Shown here piece after piece: positions 23,172-34,199 of a stretch of 64,000 bases of DNA. The notes beneath the pieces are model-generated. The model saw only the letters and a list, made by a program, of their open reading frames with translations. It was not told the DNA's origin and did no database searches. Made by a program: the position numbers and the translations under genes. Within the stretch, counting starts at the first letter, position 1, and the number at the start of each line of letters is the position of its first letter. Origin of the DNA: Angiostrongylus vasorum (Eukaryota; Nematoda; Chromadorea; Rhabditida; Metastrongylidae); assembly GCA_018806985.1 (NCBI GenBank), contig JADANN010000448.1, positions 124,001-188,000 on the forward strand. The letters are read 5' to 3'.

Positions 23172-23452
23172 GCTAAAAGGATAAAGCTCTCGGCGTTGAT
23201 CAATCCCTGAGTGATGCATCATGTACTCAATTTCATTAAATATCGTTGGAGGTGATTGAATGCATACCTGGCGTTACTCGCGGTGGCCTACCGATGTATC
23301 GAGTCAGTGCTTGTATCCTCACAGACAAGTCTGGTACCGATTTGCCGATCCCGGAGTGATGGAGGGCTTGGTGGCTTGGTGGGCCATGGGCGAGGGGTCG
23401 ATTCTGCGTGTGTGTCGCAGTGGCGCCTGCAACCACTGTGCCATACGCTCCC
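23172..23452 (-). repeat. SINE family A copy
   Basis: Same order as 18105-18394 on the minus strand, directly downstream of a family B copy in the opposite orientation. Tail GATAAAGCTCTCGGCGTTG at the low end and ACCACTGTGCCATACGC (A-box complement) at the high end. Confidence 0.75.
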
Positions 23453-25085
23453 CCTACGGGAGATCTGCACAGTAGATGTGAGAAACGGGCGCCATAAAAA
23501 ATGGGCAAAAAATGAGTATTTAGTGATATAGTCGTAAGGAAAACCAAATTGTGATACAAACTGGATTATTTAAGCTTTATTTTCCTACGAACGCTTCTAA
23601 TAGAAACTTCTAATAGAAAAGGTTCTGATCGAAAAATACAATTCCTCGGAAATGCGGCACTACTCAACCACAGAGCTTCATAAGCTAAGATTGTTTCTCG
23701 GACTCCCTTGAAAAAAACTCGTTTTACAAAAAGGCTTTTCCTGCTCAAGAACAATTTACTGGAGTTAGAGCAAACTGTTGCCGCTTCGTTTTTGCTATAC
23801 TCAGAGGAAGGACACTCACGGCTTGAAATAAACGCAGAGGAATTGGCCTTTTAAAAGAATGTGATGATTGTTATAAGCTGGTACATACTTCAACTTCGAA
23901 TAACAATAGCGGTACAGCGGAACCAACGCAAATATATTCAAGCGATACTGGCAAAACATTACCACTAGCCAACATTGTTTACCACCAGTCTGTCACCAGG
24001 GAATGAGCACGCAACAAGTTGGGGGTAATACTGCATAATTGATTGAAAAGTGGGAGGGAGAAACAAGGAAGGTGATACTGAAAATGCGATAACAGTACTT
24101 AGAATGGGAAAAAATAAACTAAAACCCATCTTTCTTTCTTGAAAATCTTGTATGATGTTGTTGTGAATCTCTATAGTGGCTAACCATTCCACGTTCTCGT
24201 CTTGCTCGGAACTGGATTAACACAAGACGACTGTCCATAGCCGTTCGTCCTTGCGGTGTGGTTTCTCGAGGTAGTGTCCAATCGAATTCTCTGGAGTGAG
24301 GCACCACTAGAATGAAAACTTAACTCTATAGTCCCACTTTTATACGGGACGGTCTGCTGGTTGTCCAGTGATAACGATTGTACAGAACGATTCCTGTTGA
24401 TTGTCCAGTGATAACGGTAAGTATTTATAAAGACAACTCATCCTGTAGTAGTCAGTGTTACATCACCTAGCACGCAGCTAATCAATACTTTTTAAAACAA
24501 ATGAATTTTGGGGCCTCAGCCCTTTAAGGAATAACCTGATGGATGTCCAGCGATGTTTTTTGTACAATGAAACTGAGTGCCTATAAATGACGGAGCATCT
24601 TCATAGCAAAATCAATTAACAGAGAGAATGAGAACACAGAGAAGTGCTCGTCAAGAAGTTTATATACCATTTTTATATGTCGGCATGGACAATAGTACTA
24701 ATTAAAAACCACTTTTTCCTGTAATAACCAATGAATGCTTTTCGTTCGCACACTGTAATATGGAATGCAACTGGAACTCATCACCATTATAACTTCAATA
24801 TTTTCCTCTTTTAATTTTTGAAATGATCAAGCGTTGGATTGCTTGCTGAGAAGAAAATGAGATGAAACCGAAACAATGGACCAGGAGCTAAACATTTCTA
24901 CACTGTGCAATCAGGTTTACAAGTGTAACGAAGGCGAATCTGTGCTGGCGACGGAGAAAGAACTAGCCGACAGGAAAAGCAGAAGTTATCGCCTTGTGGC
25001 AACGACAACGATGATGGTTTAACCACCACCCTCCACACGGTTCGTTTCCTTATATAACGAGGAGAATATGCAGACTGAGTTATTC
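23453..25085. other. Intergenic, nothing firm
   Basis: A 48-codon frame on the plus strand (24876-25022, starting MDQELNISTLC) reads smoothly but is too short to call. Nothing else recognised. Confidence 0.35.
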
Positions 25086-25445
25086 CGTGGGATCCGTCTT
25101 CACGTCAACGGTGCTGATCCCAGCACTTCTCACATTCGATTCGTTTCCTCGCATCCACTGTCCACGAAGATCTACCAACTTTTACAAGTGGCTTAGGCTA
25201 CTGCTTGAGATTTTTCATTTCATCTTAAATGTGATAGAATGCTGGTCAAGTCGATTCTTTCTGGAGTCCTGAGATAGCTGAGATAGAGGGTTCCCAGTTC
25301 GATTGCAGGAAGTTACTTTTCCCAGATATGTCCGGGACCAATTTCCCGAACTCTGAGGGATGAGCAGAGGCTTGGTAGGCCCAGAGCGGAATCGAAATAC
25401 CACTATGCCCGTGATCACCGGTGGCACTACCACATTCCGCAGGTA
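25086..25445 (-). repeat. SINE family B, full-length copy
   Basis: Minus-strand head near 25440 with B-box-like ATTTCGATTCCGC and GGTGGCACT; central block 25300-25375 with GGTCCCGGACATATCTGGG; 3' part with GAGGAAACGAATCGAATG and AGTGCTGGGATC near 25110. No coding capacity. Confidence 0.72.
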
Positions 25446-25549
25446 ACAGGTGGGGCGACGGTTCTAACGCAAAGTACACTCTGAATGTGAGGAAGTAAGT
25501 CCTGATCTAACTATTTAACTTCAATTACAGAACGAAAGTTTCATAATAT

Positions 25550-25850
25550 GAACTTTTTATTTGCTGACCAAAACGATTTTTTTATGGCGGGGTATAATGC
25601 GACATACAACTAAAATGGTGCTGAGATACAACCACAGCATTGCTGCGATATTTGCAAAACTCCGGACCGCAGGTGTCTGCGGTGGGAAACGAACGCGCTA
25701 TTGTCCTTTCTGGGAAGTAACGCGTTCACCACCACACCTTGCGGGTCCTTCATTTCGCCTGGTCTCTCAGCTAGTTCTACCGATCTTTTGCCATCAGCAA
25801 TCACCCGTCAACGTGATTGATCTGGCCATCGTTCGTTCCCATATAATATA
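25550..25850 (+). repeat. Palindromic MITE, left arm and centre
   Basis: Starts with TTTATTTGCTGACC, then ATGGCGGGGTATAATGCG, TTTGCAAAACTCCGGACC, the GAACGCGCTATTG block and CACCACCACACC, ending with CCCGTCAACGTGATTGATC. The right arm is missing. Confidence 0.6.
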
Positions 25851-25851
25851 G

Positions 25852-26075
25852 TAGGGATCGGTCATATAGAAAGCGGTGAGTGTGCAAAGAAGCTGCTCTG
25901 TGTTCAACGTGATTGAAAATTTGGTTTAGCATTTTCTCTGTTTGGTTATGCACGTGTTTGGCCGGGTAGATCGCTGTCGACTTGACTTTTCCTGGCTCTT
26001 AGGGGAGGCGAAATCCGCCGAAACATCAGCTTGTTCGTGAATAAAGAATAAAAATAACACCTCGCGTTTGCTAAA
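25852..26075 (+). mobile_element. Penelope-like 3' terminal repeat fragment
   Basis: Matches 36450-36680 nearly base for base: CATAGAAAGCGGTGAGTGTGC with one change, GCATTTTCTCTGTTTGG, the CCGCCGAAACATCAGC signature and TAAAGAATAAAAATAACACC. No coding part remains. It abuts the MITE at 25550-25850. Confidence 0.7.
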
Positions 26076-26544
26076 CAGAAATATAATGGATAAAATTACG
26101 TAATATAAGACAGATTTTTTCTTTCAATTTACAATTTTTTTGCGAACTTTTAAACAATTTTTCAACGAGGATGAACCGTTGGTTACGGTGATAGCAGTGT
26201 GAAACAAATGTCTACGCGGTGGATTCAGAGAGCTCTTCCTGTAGGCATTTACCAAATAGAGTCACCTTATGAATGACAAATTGGAGCCTTAGCAAAACTA
26301 AAACAACTCTCAACTTGTCCGGCTTTCTTTCGCTGTACCTACCGTAATCGGTGAAAATCTTCTTCTTACGTCTAGGGAAAGATACCATTATGAATCACTG
26401 CTCCTTATTACCTATCGTGTTAACAACGGAAATTCATGTAATTTCAAATTTCGTCTTCTAAGAAGCCTCAGTTAACAAGTTTAGCGAGATCTTGGATTCC
26501 AACACATAGAAATACGGAACTGGAGAAAAAAAAACTCGCACCTT

Positions 26545-26925
26545 ATTGGTTTCTTCTAGTGCTAAATACCACAATAATGATGCTGAGATATTTGCAAAAC
26601 TCCGGACCTCAAGTGTCTGTGGTGGGTAGCGAACGCGCTATTTACCCTTTTTTGGGGCTAACGTGTTCACCACCACACCATGCAGTCCCGTTGACGGGTG
26701 ATTGCTGACGGCACTGATCGATAGAACTAGCTGAGAGACAGGCGAAACGAAGGACCCGCATGGTGTGGTGGTGAACGCGTTACTCCCCGGAAAGGACAAT
26801 AGTGCGTTCGTCCCCCACCGCAGACACCTGCGGTCTGGAGTTTTGCAAATATCTCAGCAACGGTGTGGTTGTATTTCGCTTAATACCCTGCCATAAAGAT
26901 TATAGAAGGCAGAAAATAAAAAAGT
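26545..26925. repeat. Complete palindromic MITE-like element
   Basis: Arms of about 104 bases (26580-26683 and 26758-26862) are reverse complements with modest divergence. The left reads GCTGAGATATTTGCAAAACT...CACCACCACACCATGC and the right GCATGGTGTGGTGGTG...AGTTTTGCAAATATCTCAGC. The centre holds CCGTTGACGGG and a spacer around GATCGATAGAACTAGCTG. The outer end reads TTAATACCCTGCCAT. No open frame of note, so it would depend on another element's enzyme. Confidence 0.72.
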
Positions 26926-26929
26926 AAAC

Positions 26930-27350
26930 ATGGTGTTGAGATATTAGAAAAACTTCGGACCGCAGGCATCTACGTTAAAGAACGAACGTGCTATGACCCT
27001 TTCCGGAGTCTAACTCGTTCACTACCACACCATGCGGGTCCTTCGTTTCGTTTGTCTCTCAGCTACCTCTATCAATCTTTTGCTGTCGGCAATCACATGT
27101 CTACGGGATTGATCTGAGCTTCCCAAATCGGCGTTGTACTCAGTTAATCTGAGCCTGTAGTTGAAATCATAATATTAACTTTTTTATTTGCTGCCTCCTA
27201 CAATTTTTTGTGGCAGGATGTAATACGAAATACACCCTGCGATAAAAAAACTGATGGCACTGATCGTTAGAACTAGATGACAAACAGGCGAAACGATGGA
27301 CCCGAATGGTGTGGTGGTGAGCGCGTTACTCCCCGGAAAAGACGCATGAT
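26930..27350. repeat. Two further MITE fragments
   Basis: 26935-27115 repeats the left arm on the plus strand (AAACTTCGGACCGCAGGC, then CACTACCACACCATGC). 27175-27350 has the outer end (GCTGCCTCCTACAATTTTTT, GGCAGGATGTAATACG) joined to right-arm sequence (AATGGTGTGGTGGTGAGCG). With 26545-26925 they form a local cluster of the same family. Confidence 0.6.
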
Positions 27351-27579
27351 GTCGTGTTTCTTACCGTTTCTAATAAGATGTTAACCCATAAGCATCCCGA
27401 CTAGTTGGTATCACAGATTTACTTTTAGGTGCGTTTCTAGGTAGAATCATTGAACTTTCTCTCAGAGTAGGTGATATAGACTAGTTACTGCTTAAATCGT
27501 AATTCGACATTAGGGAACACCCTCCTGGCCATCAGCTCAATCTTATATCTAATGCAAACTTATCGCATACTGGTTGGCA

Positions 27580-27745
27580 AATTGGTAACAGACCTACTTG
27601 GTAGGACACACACCAACTTAATATATCGGTAACCCAGTGCAAGTAGTTATGTGAACAAAATGTACATTCAGTCACCTTCATGAAGCTAAGAATGGAGCAT
27701 TCTGGTTTGGTCAACGCCAAAAGTTTTATCCCTTGCTTTTCAATC
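27580..27745 (+). repeat. SINE family A, degenerate 3' part
   Basis: Retains TGGCAAATTGGTAACAGACC from the central block, ATATCGGTAACCC, a diverged inner region and AACGCCAAAAGTTTTATCC at the end, in the order of full copies. The head is lost. Confidence 0.4.
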
Positions 27746-28749
27746 ATATCCTTAACCAAGCAGTTCTGACAATGCTTGTCAATGATGAACTCCTTCGACA
27801 GGACGGTCTAATTAACCTATGCTCCGTATGTGACAGCACTGGGAAGGCATGATGTACTCCAGAAGTTTGATACAGGTGAAAAATAGCAGAACAACTGCCA
27901 TATATATGTAAATAGAAAGTAAGAACATTCGATTTAAGTTTTTCCCCCACACTGCGTTAACCGGGTCACAGTACCGAATTCAGATCACAATTTATTCTAC
28001 AGATGAGTTTAAAACGAATTTAAAACAAAAAATTTTTAGTAAGATTATCGTACCTGGGCATATGGTATCTCATTTTCTTACAATATATGCAAGCTCTTGG
28101 AGGCCTATACTTCTCCGTTCATCTTCAAATAATAAAATATCTTAAAAACCTTTTTGGCCATCATCCATCATCAGCTTGACCGGAACTGCTGCAACTATAA
28201 TTTTTCGCTGCTAACCCTGGTAACCAAAAAACGGCAGAGTTATTTCCTCACACCATGAAACAACGTGATATTCAATTCTCTACCAATGATTGTCGCCTCA
28301 TTGTGGCTGCATGGTTTTCCTGAGTGATGAGCAACAAAGTGCACTGTGGTTTCCACTCCATCAGCGGGATTTTCCGTGCTTCGAAGAACTTCGACATTTG
28401 CTCTGGAAGGCTAGCTGAAAGCAAACTAGTGCCACGAATGATTTCCATCTGAGCAACCATTTCGTCGCTGGCAGTAAACGGTGACGACAGGGAGCACCGT
28501 AGCACAGCCTTTCAAGCTCCAAGGGATTAAAACATTGCCTAACCAGTGGATTATCAGTCGAACTGAAATTGTGCGGAAATTATTCTGAAGACTGAGTGAT
28601 TTTATGCTAATCGTGAATGTGGTCACTCAAATATTTGGATAAGTATATAAATAACTTTCCTCCAATCTTCCTGACCTCACAGCTTCCGCCTTTGCTTCTT
28701 CACTCTGTGGTCCAAGCTGCAATCAAGAGCATTCAGAAAAGTACAACTG
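27746..28749. other. Intergenic, nothing recognised
   Basis: No family motif, splice-supported exon or known repeat found on either strand. Confidence 0.4.
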
Positions 28750-29515
28750 CAAGAATTGAATTGTTTTGGCACCTGTGCTAGGATAGCGACTTTTATATCA
28801 AAATCGTCTCCGCTATGACTTCATATCCTATGCGTGCCTAGTAGGGTACTTTGTCTTGCTTTTCGTTTGCCATCTAGGTGTTCTTTTATGCGGATACATA
28901 AAGGTCTGCCCGTTTCGTCAATATATTCATCGCCGCAAGTACTACAAGAGAACAAATATATCGCGCCTGAACTCGTGCAATCACCGTCCTTACCAAAAGG
29001 ACAATTTATGCACAAGGTGTCAAAACGCCAGCGCGCAGGCTTCTTGAAGCTTTTTGGATAAATGCCAAAAATCCTACAATGAACAGCAGGGAGGAATGCC
29101 CCGAGATCATACACATGCCCGCATACATGATCTCGCCCCATACCTTCGCATCGATCGTTGATGTGGGGAGGTGCTGTTGTCAACCATATGCGACTCTGAT
29201 CAGCGGCTGTTCCTCAGTGGAAGGCAAGTAGAAACGCTGGGTTTTTTTTGAGAAGCTGTTGACCTTGTAACTACCATTTAGATTCTCATCTTTCTGTTTG
29301 TGCTGTTGAAGCGTTTGACCTAGTAAGTCGCATATCACTATACCCTTCCAGGCTCTGAAGAAGGTGATTCTACCGAAACGTCAGCTACGGTTGTGTTTTA
29401 TATGTGTTATTGTATGGAAGTAAACGTATGCTGTTTAACAACCTCGCGATTGCTGAACAAGAAAACGACGCATTCATATTCCAATGCCGAGGTTAATAGA
29501 AAGTCGATCCTGGGA
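28750..29515. mobile_element. Penelope-like fragments joined in inverted orientation
   Basis: Minus strand, about 29010 down to 28750: a GIY-YIG endonuclease with its upstream zinc-knuckle-like cysteines (CINCPFGKDGDC, IYLFSC, EYIDETGRPLCIRIKEHL, LGTHRI, then DDFDIKVAILAQ after a shift). Plus strand from about 28998: the end of the same protein (KTPARRLLEAFWINAKNP, then REECPEI), then the terminal repeat with CCGAAACGTCAGC at 29372-29384 and GCCGAGGTTAATAGAAAGTCG. The two arms meet near 29005 head to head. Confidence 0.7.
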
Positions 29516-29564
29516 ACTGTTCGTAAATAAAGTTAATCAGCTGTACGCGCAGCTATAGTTATTC

Positions 29565-29720
29565 TACAGATGACGGTATGAGACTCGCAAGCGATACCAT
29601 GCTCGAACAGGACCACCACCATGGACTACGATTGCGAGAGAAACGAACGAATGGCATATGTGCTGGGGTCCGCACAGCTCGTGAAGACGGACCGTCCAAG
29701 TATCCAAGTAAGTAAGTATC
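29565..29720 (+). mobile_element. RTE LINE, 3' end fragment
   Basis: Translates to a C-terminus like that of the 38-41 kb RTE (RLASDTMLEQDHHHG, then VLGSAQLVKTDRPSKYPSK) and ends in the tail CCAAGTATCCAAGTAAGTAAG. A 5'-truncated insertion. Confidence 0.6.
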
Positions 29721-30636
29721 CGAACCGTTACCGTGTAATAATGTAATGAGAATTGCATATCTATATCCATAGAAGCACATGGTTTTCATTTTCAAAATAA
29801 ACCTTGCTAAACAGAATTTTGGAAGTCGTCGTTGACTTAGTTATACATGAAAGTGAGGCGTCAAAAGATATTCTATGTAAGCCTTCTACGTTAATGGAAA
29901 AACTAGTACTAGCGCAAAATTATTTATTTCTTACTAAGTATTCGACTAAATTACTGGTCTATAAATCGACCTTGATTTAACCCAGAGATACCCTGCGTTT
30001 TTTGGGAAGCCAGCACGAAGTGGTTCGTCTTTCAGAAAAATAGGAATAAATTTACCTCATGGATCACCCGATTTAAATGCGTAACAAAAACAACAGATAT
30101 CGCATTGTGGGTAATGATCAGTGAATTCGTTTGACAGCAATGGCAAGTATCGTAATGGATGGACCGAGATAAAGCTGCCAAACACTCCTTACAATATAGC
30201 ATCCGTCAAAAAAAGCGTATGGTGACCGCCTGATGGTATGCACCACACACAAGCTGCGGTAAAAAATCTAATTCATGTTGAAGCGATCCTTTGATGATTT
30301 ACTGTTAAGAGGTTATCAATGAAGTTGAAGAAAAGATTAGCATCAAAGCGATGTAGCGATCGTGCTTTTTGCACTTTGAAATCTTCAAGGTTTATTATTA
30401 CACAAGTAGACAAAATAGATGCCTTCAAATTTCTAATCATCCTCGAGCTGTTGATCATCGAGAAGAACGTGACCGGAAATGTTAAACACAGTGATGTAGC
30501 TTTCTGTTGTATTTCCCTTGATTTCTTCAGACTTCAACGCAACAATGAGCGTGTCGTTTGTCTCCGGAATGAACTCGAATGCCGAAAATCCGCGTTCAGA
30601 ATGGGTCACATTTCCTACTCTGACGACTTTAAATTC

Positions 30637-30690
30637 AGTAAGATTTGGATTTCCGATAATCAACAGATTATCGGAAATCCAAATCTTACT
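30637..30690. repeat. Perfect 24-bp palindrome plus 17-bp tandem
   Basis: AGTAAGATTTGGATTTCC... (30637-30660) and its exact reverse complement (30667-30690) flank the 6-base loop CAACAG. The right arm is apyrase coding sequence (minus strand IIGNPNLTE); the left arm is an inverted copy of it on the gene's downstream side. Immediately beyond, AATCTTACTCAAATCTC occurs twice in tandem (from 30682), then the Penelope insertion begins. Confidence 0.9.
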
Positions 30691-30723
30691 CAAATCTCAA
30701 TCTTACTCAAATCTCAACAAAGC

Positions 30724-31142
30724 TAAAATTCGTCAAAACACTCCTCTAGGTACGCATAGGGCACAAAAGCACAACGGCGATGATTTTTGAAGTGACTGTA
30801 CGGATTCTAGCGCAGGAGTCGAAAACATCAACGCGCAAAACTCTTGAAGCGTTTTGGATAAATTTCAAAAACCCAAAGATGAACCGGAAAGACGAATGCC
30901 TCACTATCACACGTGACCTGCCGCCCTATTTCAAAATGATATTTTGACCCCGGGGTGTGTCGTGCTCGCGACCCCACGTGAACAAGCTCGTTACATCACG
31001 GTGAGTAGCTTTCCAGTTTGACCGTAGCATCCTAACCCACCATCTATTTAAAACTTTGATCTTCATTAATACTTTAGCCTTTTCCACCGAATAATTAAAG
31101 TATTCTAACATAAAAATACGTCCAGGCTCTGAGGAAGGCGAA
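30724..31142 (+). mobile_element. Penelope-like 3' fragment inserted in apyrase gene
   Basis: Plus-strand reading gives the last part of a GIY-YIG endonuclease (NTPLGTHRAQKHNGDDF, then after a shift TSARKTLEAFWI-like and KNPKMNRKDECL pieces) and a terminal region ending in GGCTCTGAGGAAGGCG at about 31140. It is 5'-truncated. The right junction is flanked by AGTCTTTTA repeated at 31143 and 31156. It lies antisense to the apyrase gene and replaces coding sequence between its YKRL and IIGNP motifs. Confidence 0.7.
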
Positions 31143-32628
31143 AGTCTTTTAGTGGAGTCTTTTATAGATGTACTTCCAGTCACAGCTTTCAACCTGAAGA
31201 ACAATGTGTTAAAACTAAACGTGAGAGAGCTGTCAGTTATTTTTTGGGGGAAACTTCTTTTCACACGAGCGCCCTTTCGAGAGACTGAATAAAGAGCTAG
31301 AAAATAGTCCGATCGTTTTTGTGACTTTACCTCTCCGCTACCAGAAATAACCTTTATCCACATTGAGTCTTCATCAGCAACAGTTCTATTTTTTATTTCT
31401 GTACTCCTACAGTAACTTCAGATTAACTAGTAGCTGCCTTAAACAGTCGAGTTCTCTCAAAAATGTAAACAGTATCAAACCGATCTCCTGAGCAAACTGA
31501 ATAACGAAAGAAAAAAAACAACTTTACTATTCTGAAACTACGAACCGTGCCATGACCACCAACAATAAGATGGCCTCCATATAACGTTGTCCACTCAGCT
31601 TTCATGCCTTTTGTGGTATTACCAGGTCCAGGATTAAGAAACAACTACGGTATCGCCATGACTATTACCAGTGGGTCCCAGGTGCTCTCTTCATATTTCA
31701 GTAATTTATTGGCTGCTACAGTGTTAGGCTTAGTGAATGAATAGTCGTAGATTTCTCGATTTTTGCCAGAACTGTTCGTGTATCCTGGGGAAACTAACAA
31801 CGAAAAACGTATGCAAACAGATAGTAGTTAACCTATTCGAGGTTCCTTATGTTTTTGAAGCATACTAAGAGAGCCGACTCAAATTGAGGCCTTTCCATTA
31901 AACTTTCCGGCCAAGTTTAGTATAACTAATTTGATTGAGGAGCAACTGTTTAATAGGAAAGAATTCACCCCACTGTTTTTTGATTTCGTAAAGCAATCCC
32001 GTTCTGTCGTCGGGTGAAAGAAGTAGGCTATTAAATTCGGACAAATCGGACAGTTCAATTGCACGTCCTTTATAATTGAAAGATCTAGAAAAGAGCTTTT
32101 AACATTGACAGTGTTATGGAATGCAAAAAACATCAGCAAAAGTAGACTCGAAACTGAATTCGAAGCAGTGGAAAACGTGGATTAGAATTCAATTATTAGG
32201 TGACAGATGCCTCTCACAGGAAAGTTCATAGCAAAGTTTTATTGCGTCTTCTTGCTCTAAGCTAAGAAAGAATTTTCTCTGGCGAATAAATAGTCGCCGA
32301 CGTGGCCAGATTCTTATCCGAACCGTTGATCCAGGTCACTGTGGCGTTTGTCTGGTTCTGGTCAGTTGTCAAGTTCCCTCTTCTTGTGACCGCACGCCAC
32401 GTCCAATTGGCGACTGTTTTGGAGTCCTCGTCCGTATCGGAGGTAGCAAAGATGTTGTACACCTTTGTTCAGTCTTCCTGCTCCAGTGGAACAAGGATTC
32501 TCGACGCAGTCTGTGAGAAGTTTGTGTTCAATTAGGCTGGGAATCACACAAATTCCCACATTTTATTGAGAATAGAAGACGGTCATCTCAAAGAACTATT
32601 TAATCAACATTACTGAGCATTCCCCTTC

Positions 32629-32985
32629 CAACGGTTTACCGCCTCTTCGTGGCTGGGACCTGTTACTGAGTGTCGCGCTGCGATGTAGAGAAGGTGGATT
32701 CATCCTCTGGCAGGGTCTCCCAGGCTGAAGAGTCCGACGTTTCCATTAGGAAGCCTAGATAAAAAGCAAGCCAATGCCAGAATCTACCACCGTCCTGGTA
32801 TCAAAGTCGCATGGTGGCAAATCTCCCTCTGATCCATAAGGGCTGCGACTGCCTGTGGTGGTGACGACCTGGGGCGGACTTTGGCCAGGCTGACCTCGGG
32901 ATTCTGGGAAACTACAATGCCTTAACCAACAAATTTCCGAAAATTATACATTATGCTGGGGCCTGCACAACTACTGAGGAGGGGG
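32629..32985 (+). repeat. Interspersed repeat family C (RTE-tailed)
   Basis: About 360 bases matching 33809-34199 and 48911-49293 in the opposite orientation: GGTTTACCGCCTC, GGCAGGGTCTCCCA, AGGAAGCCTAG, GGTATCAAAGT, CAAATCTCCCTCTGATC, GGCGGACTTTGGCCA and GCTGGGGCC at the 3' end. No intact frame. The 3' end resembles the RTE tail (see 38068-41060). Confidence 0.65.
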
Positions 32986-33808
32986 TCATTCAACGTACCT
33001 CATTGCGGTAGGATGCGTTTGCGTACCAACAATCGTCTTCACCCCATAAGACCTTATAGTCCGGTTCAGTACCATTCTTCTCATTATTACTATGTGTTTC
33101 ATGTCTCCCTAACAATATCCACAAAAAGCCAGCTAAATAGGTTGGTCCAAATTGCCTCAACAGAGAGGAGAGAAACTTGTAATGACTGGAATATTAGATA
33201 AAGGCACACAATGAGACCCGCTTATTTTTCATGAAGAAAATGTGTTGTGGTATTTTACCACTACACTAAATATGATAAAATGTAATCACTCATTTTTTTA
33301 CAAGGTTGCAAGTGGCCAACGACCCAACTAACATCATGAGATTCAACACTGAACATGGGCGCTTAGTTAGCAAATTTTGCTCCTATAAAATCTCATCAGG
33401 TCAACTGATTTGAGTTGATGACAAGAAAAAAAACTAACGGCCAAAAAGAAGTAAAAGTAATCGCATTGTGACAACTGTGGAGATGAGAGTGACTTTACAA
33501 TGGTAATCTACAGGGTTCATTCCCTTATATTAGGCGGAAATTGGGCAGGTCGTAATGATGTACTGTTACAATATAACAAAACAACAGTAGAAAAAAGTTT
33601 GATATTGTTTGGCTTGAAGAAACCGCATCATTGCTAATAGTTCGATTATCCACGGTCAACTTCAAAAACACGTATCAGTGTAGAAGTGGTTAATATTTGC
33701 CGTATTTTGTTTGGTCGTCACAATTTTAACATTACTTAATTGTCGTTTGTCATCGTACAGTTCGTCTCACTGAACAATTTATCCCCCCTCACTATAATGG
33801 TCCCTTGG
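32986..33808. other. Intergenic, nothing recognised
   Basis: No exon of the apyrase gene's missing 5' end could be found here, and no repeat family was matched. Confidence 0.35.
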
Positions 33809-34199
33809 TACCAGCTTACTTGATACTTGAACGGCTCGTCATCACTAGTTGTGTGAGCCCCAGCATAATCACCATTCTTCGGAGATTTGCTGGTTAACCC
33901 ATTGTGGTTCTCTGGAATCCCCCGAGGTCAGCTTGGCTAAAGTCCGCCATAGGTCTTCACCACCACGGGCAGTCGCAACCCTTGTCGATCAGAGGGAGAT
34001 TTGTCACCATGCAACTTTGATACCAGGGCGGTGATGGACCCTGGTAATGGTTTACTCTTAGCTAGGCTTCCTGATGAAAACGCCGGAGTCCTTCTCAGCT
34101 TGGGAGACCCTGCCGGGAGGACGGATACCCCCCGCTGTACATCGCAGTCCGACACCCAGGTACACCTCCCATCCACGATGAGGCGGTAAACCGTTTGGA
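33809..34199 (-). repeat. Interspersed repeat family C (RTE-tailed)
   Basis: Best-preserved copy. On the minus strand it starts CAAACGGTTTACCGCC and ends GCTGGGGCTCACACAAC, TAGTGATGACGAGCCG, TTCAAGTATCAAGTAAG. The last 55 bases parallel the 3' end of the RTE elements (GCTGGGGTCCGCACAACTCG then AAGTATCCAAGTAAG). Confidence 0.7.

Larger units (their letters stand above)
30385..32462 (-). pseudogene. Calcium-dependent apyrase pseudogene
   Basis: Exon blocks on the minus strand: 32462-32302, 32084-31969, 31784-31542, 31398-31331, 31193-about 31143 and about 30690-30385. Phases agree at the first four introns. Motifs in order: SDTDEDSK and TWRAVTRRGNL; KGRAIELSDL and SPDDRTGLLYEI; GPGNTTKGMKAEW; DEDSMWIKVISG; CDWKYIYKRL; FKVVRVG, FIPETNDTLIVALKSEE and a final KFEGIYF. 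These mark the CANT1/apyrase family, secreted enzymes that hydrolyse ATP and ADP; blood-feeding parasites are thought to use them against platelets. Breaks: TAG at 31645-31647 where relatives are expected to have Trp, TAG at 30433-30435 just before KFEGIYF, a Penelope insertion at 30724-31142 with about 45 codons missing, and a probable frameshift upstream of 32459. Signal-peptide exon not found. Confidence 0.75.

Noticed and set aside
30319..30726. 135-codon plus-strand frame
   Set aside because: Antisense to the last apyrase exon and through its palindrome.
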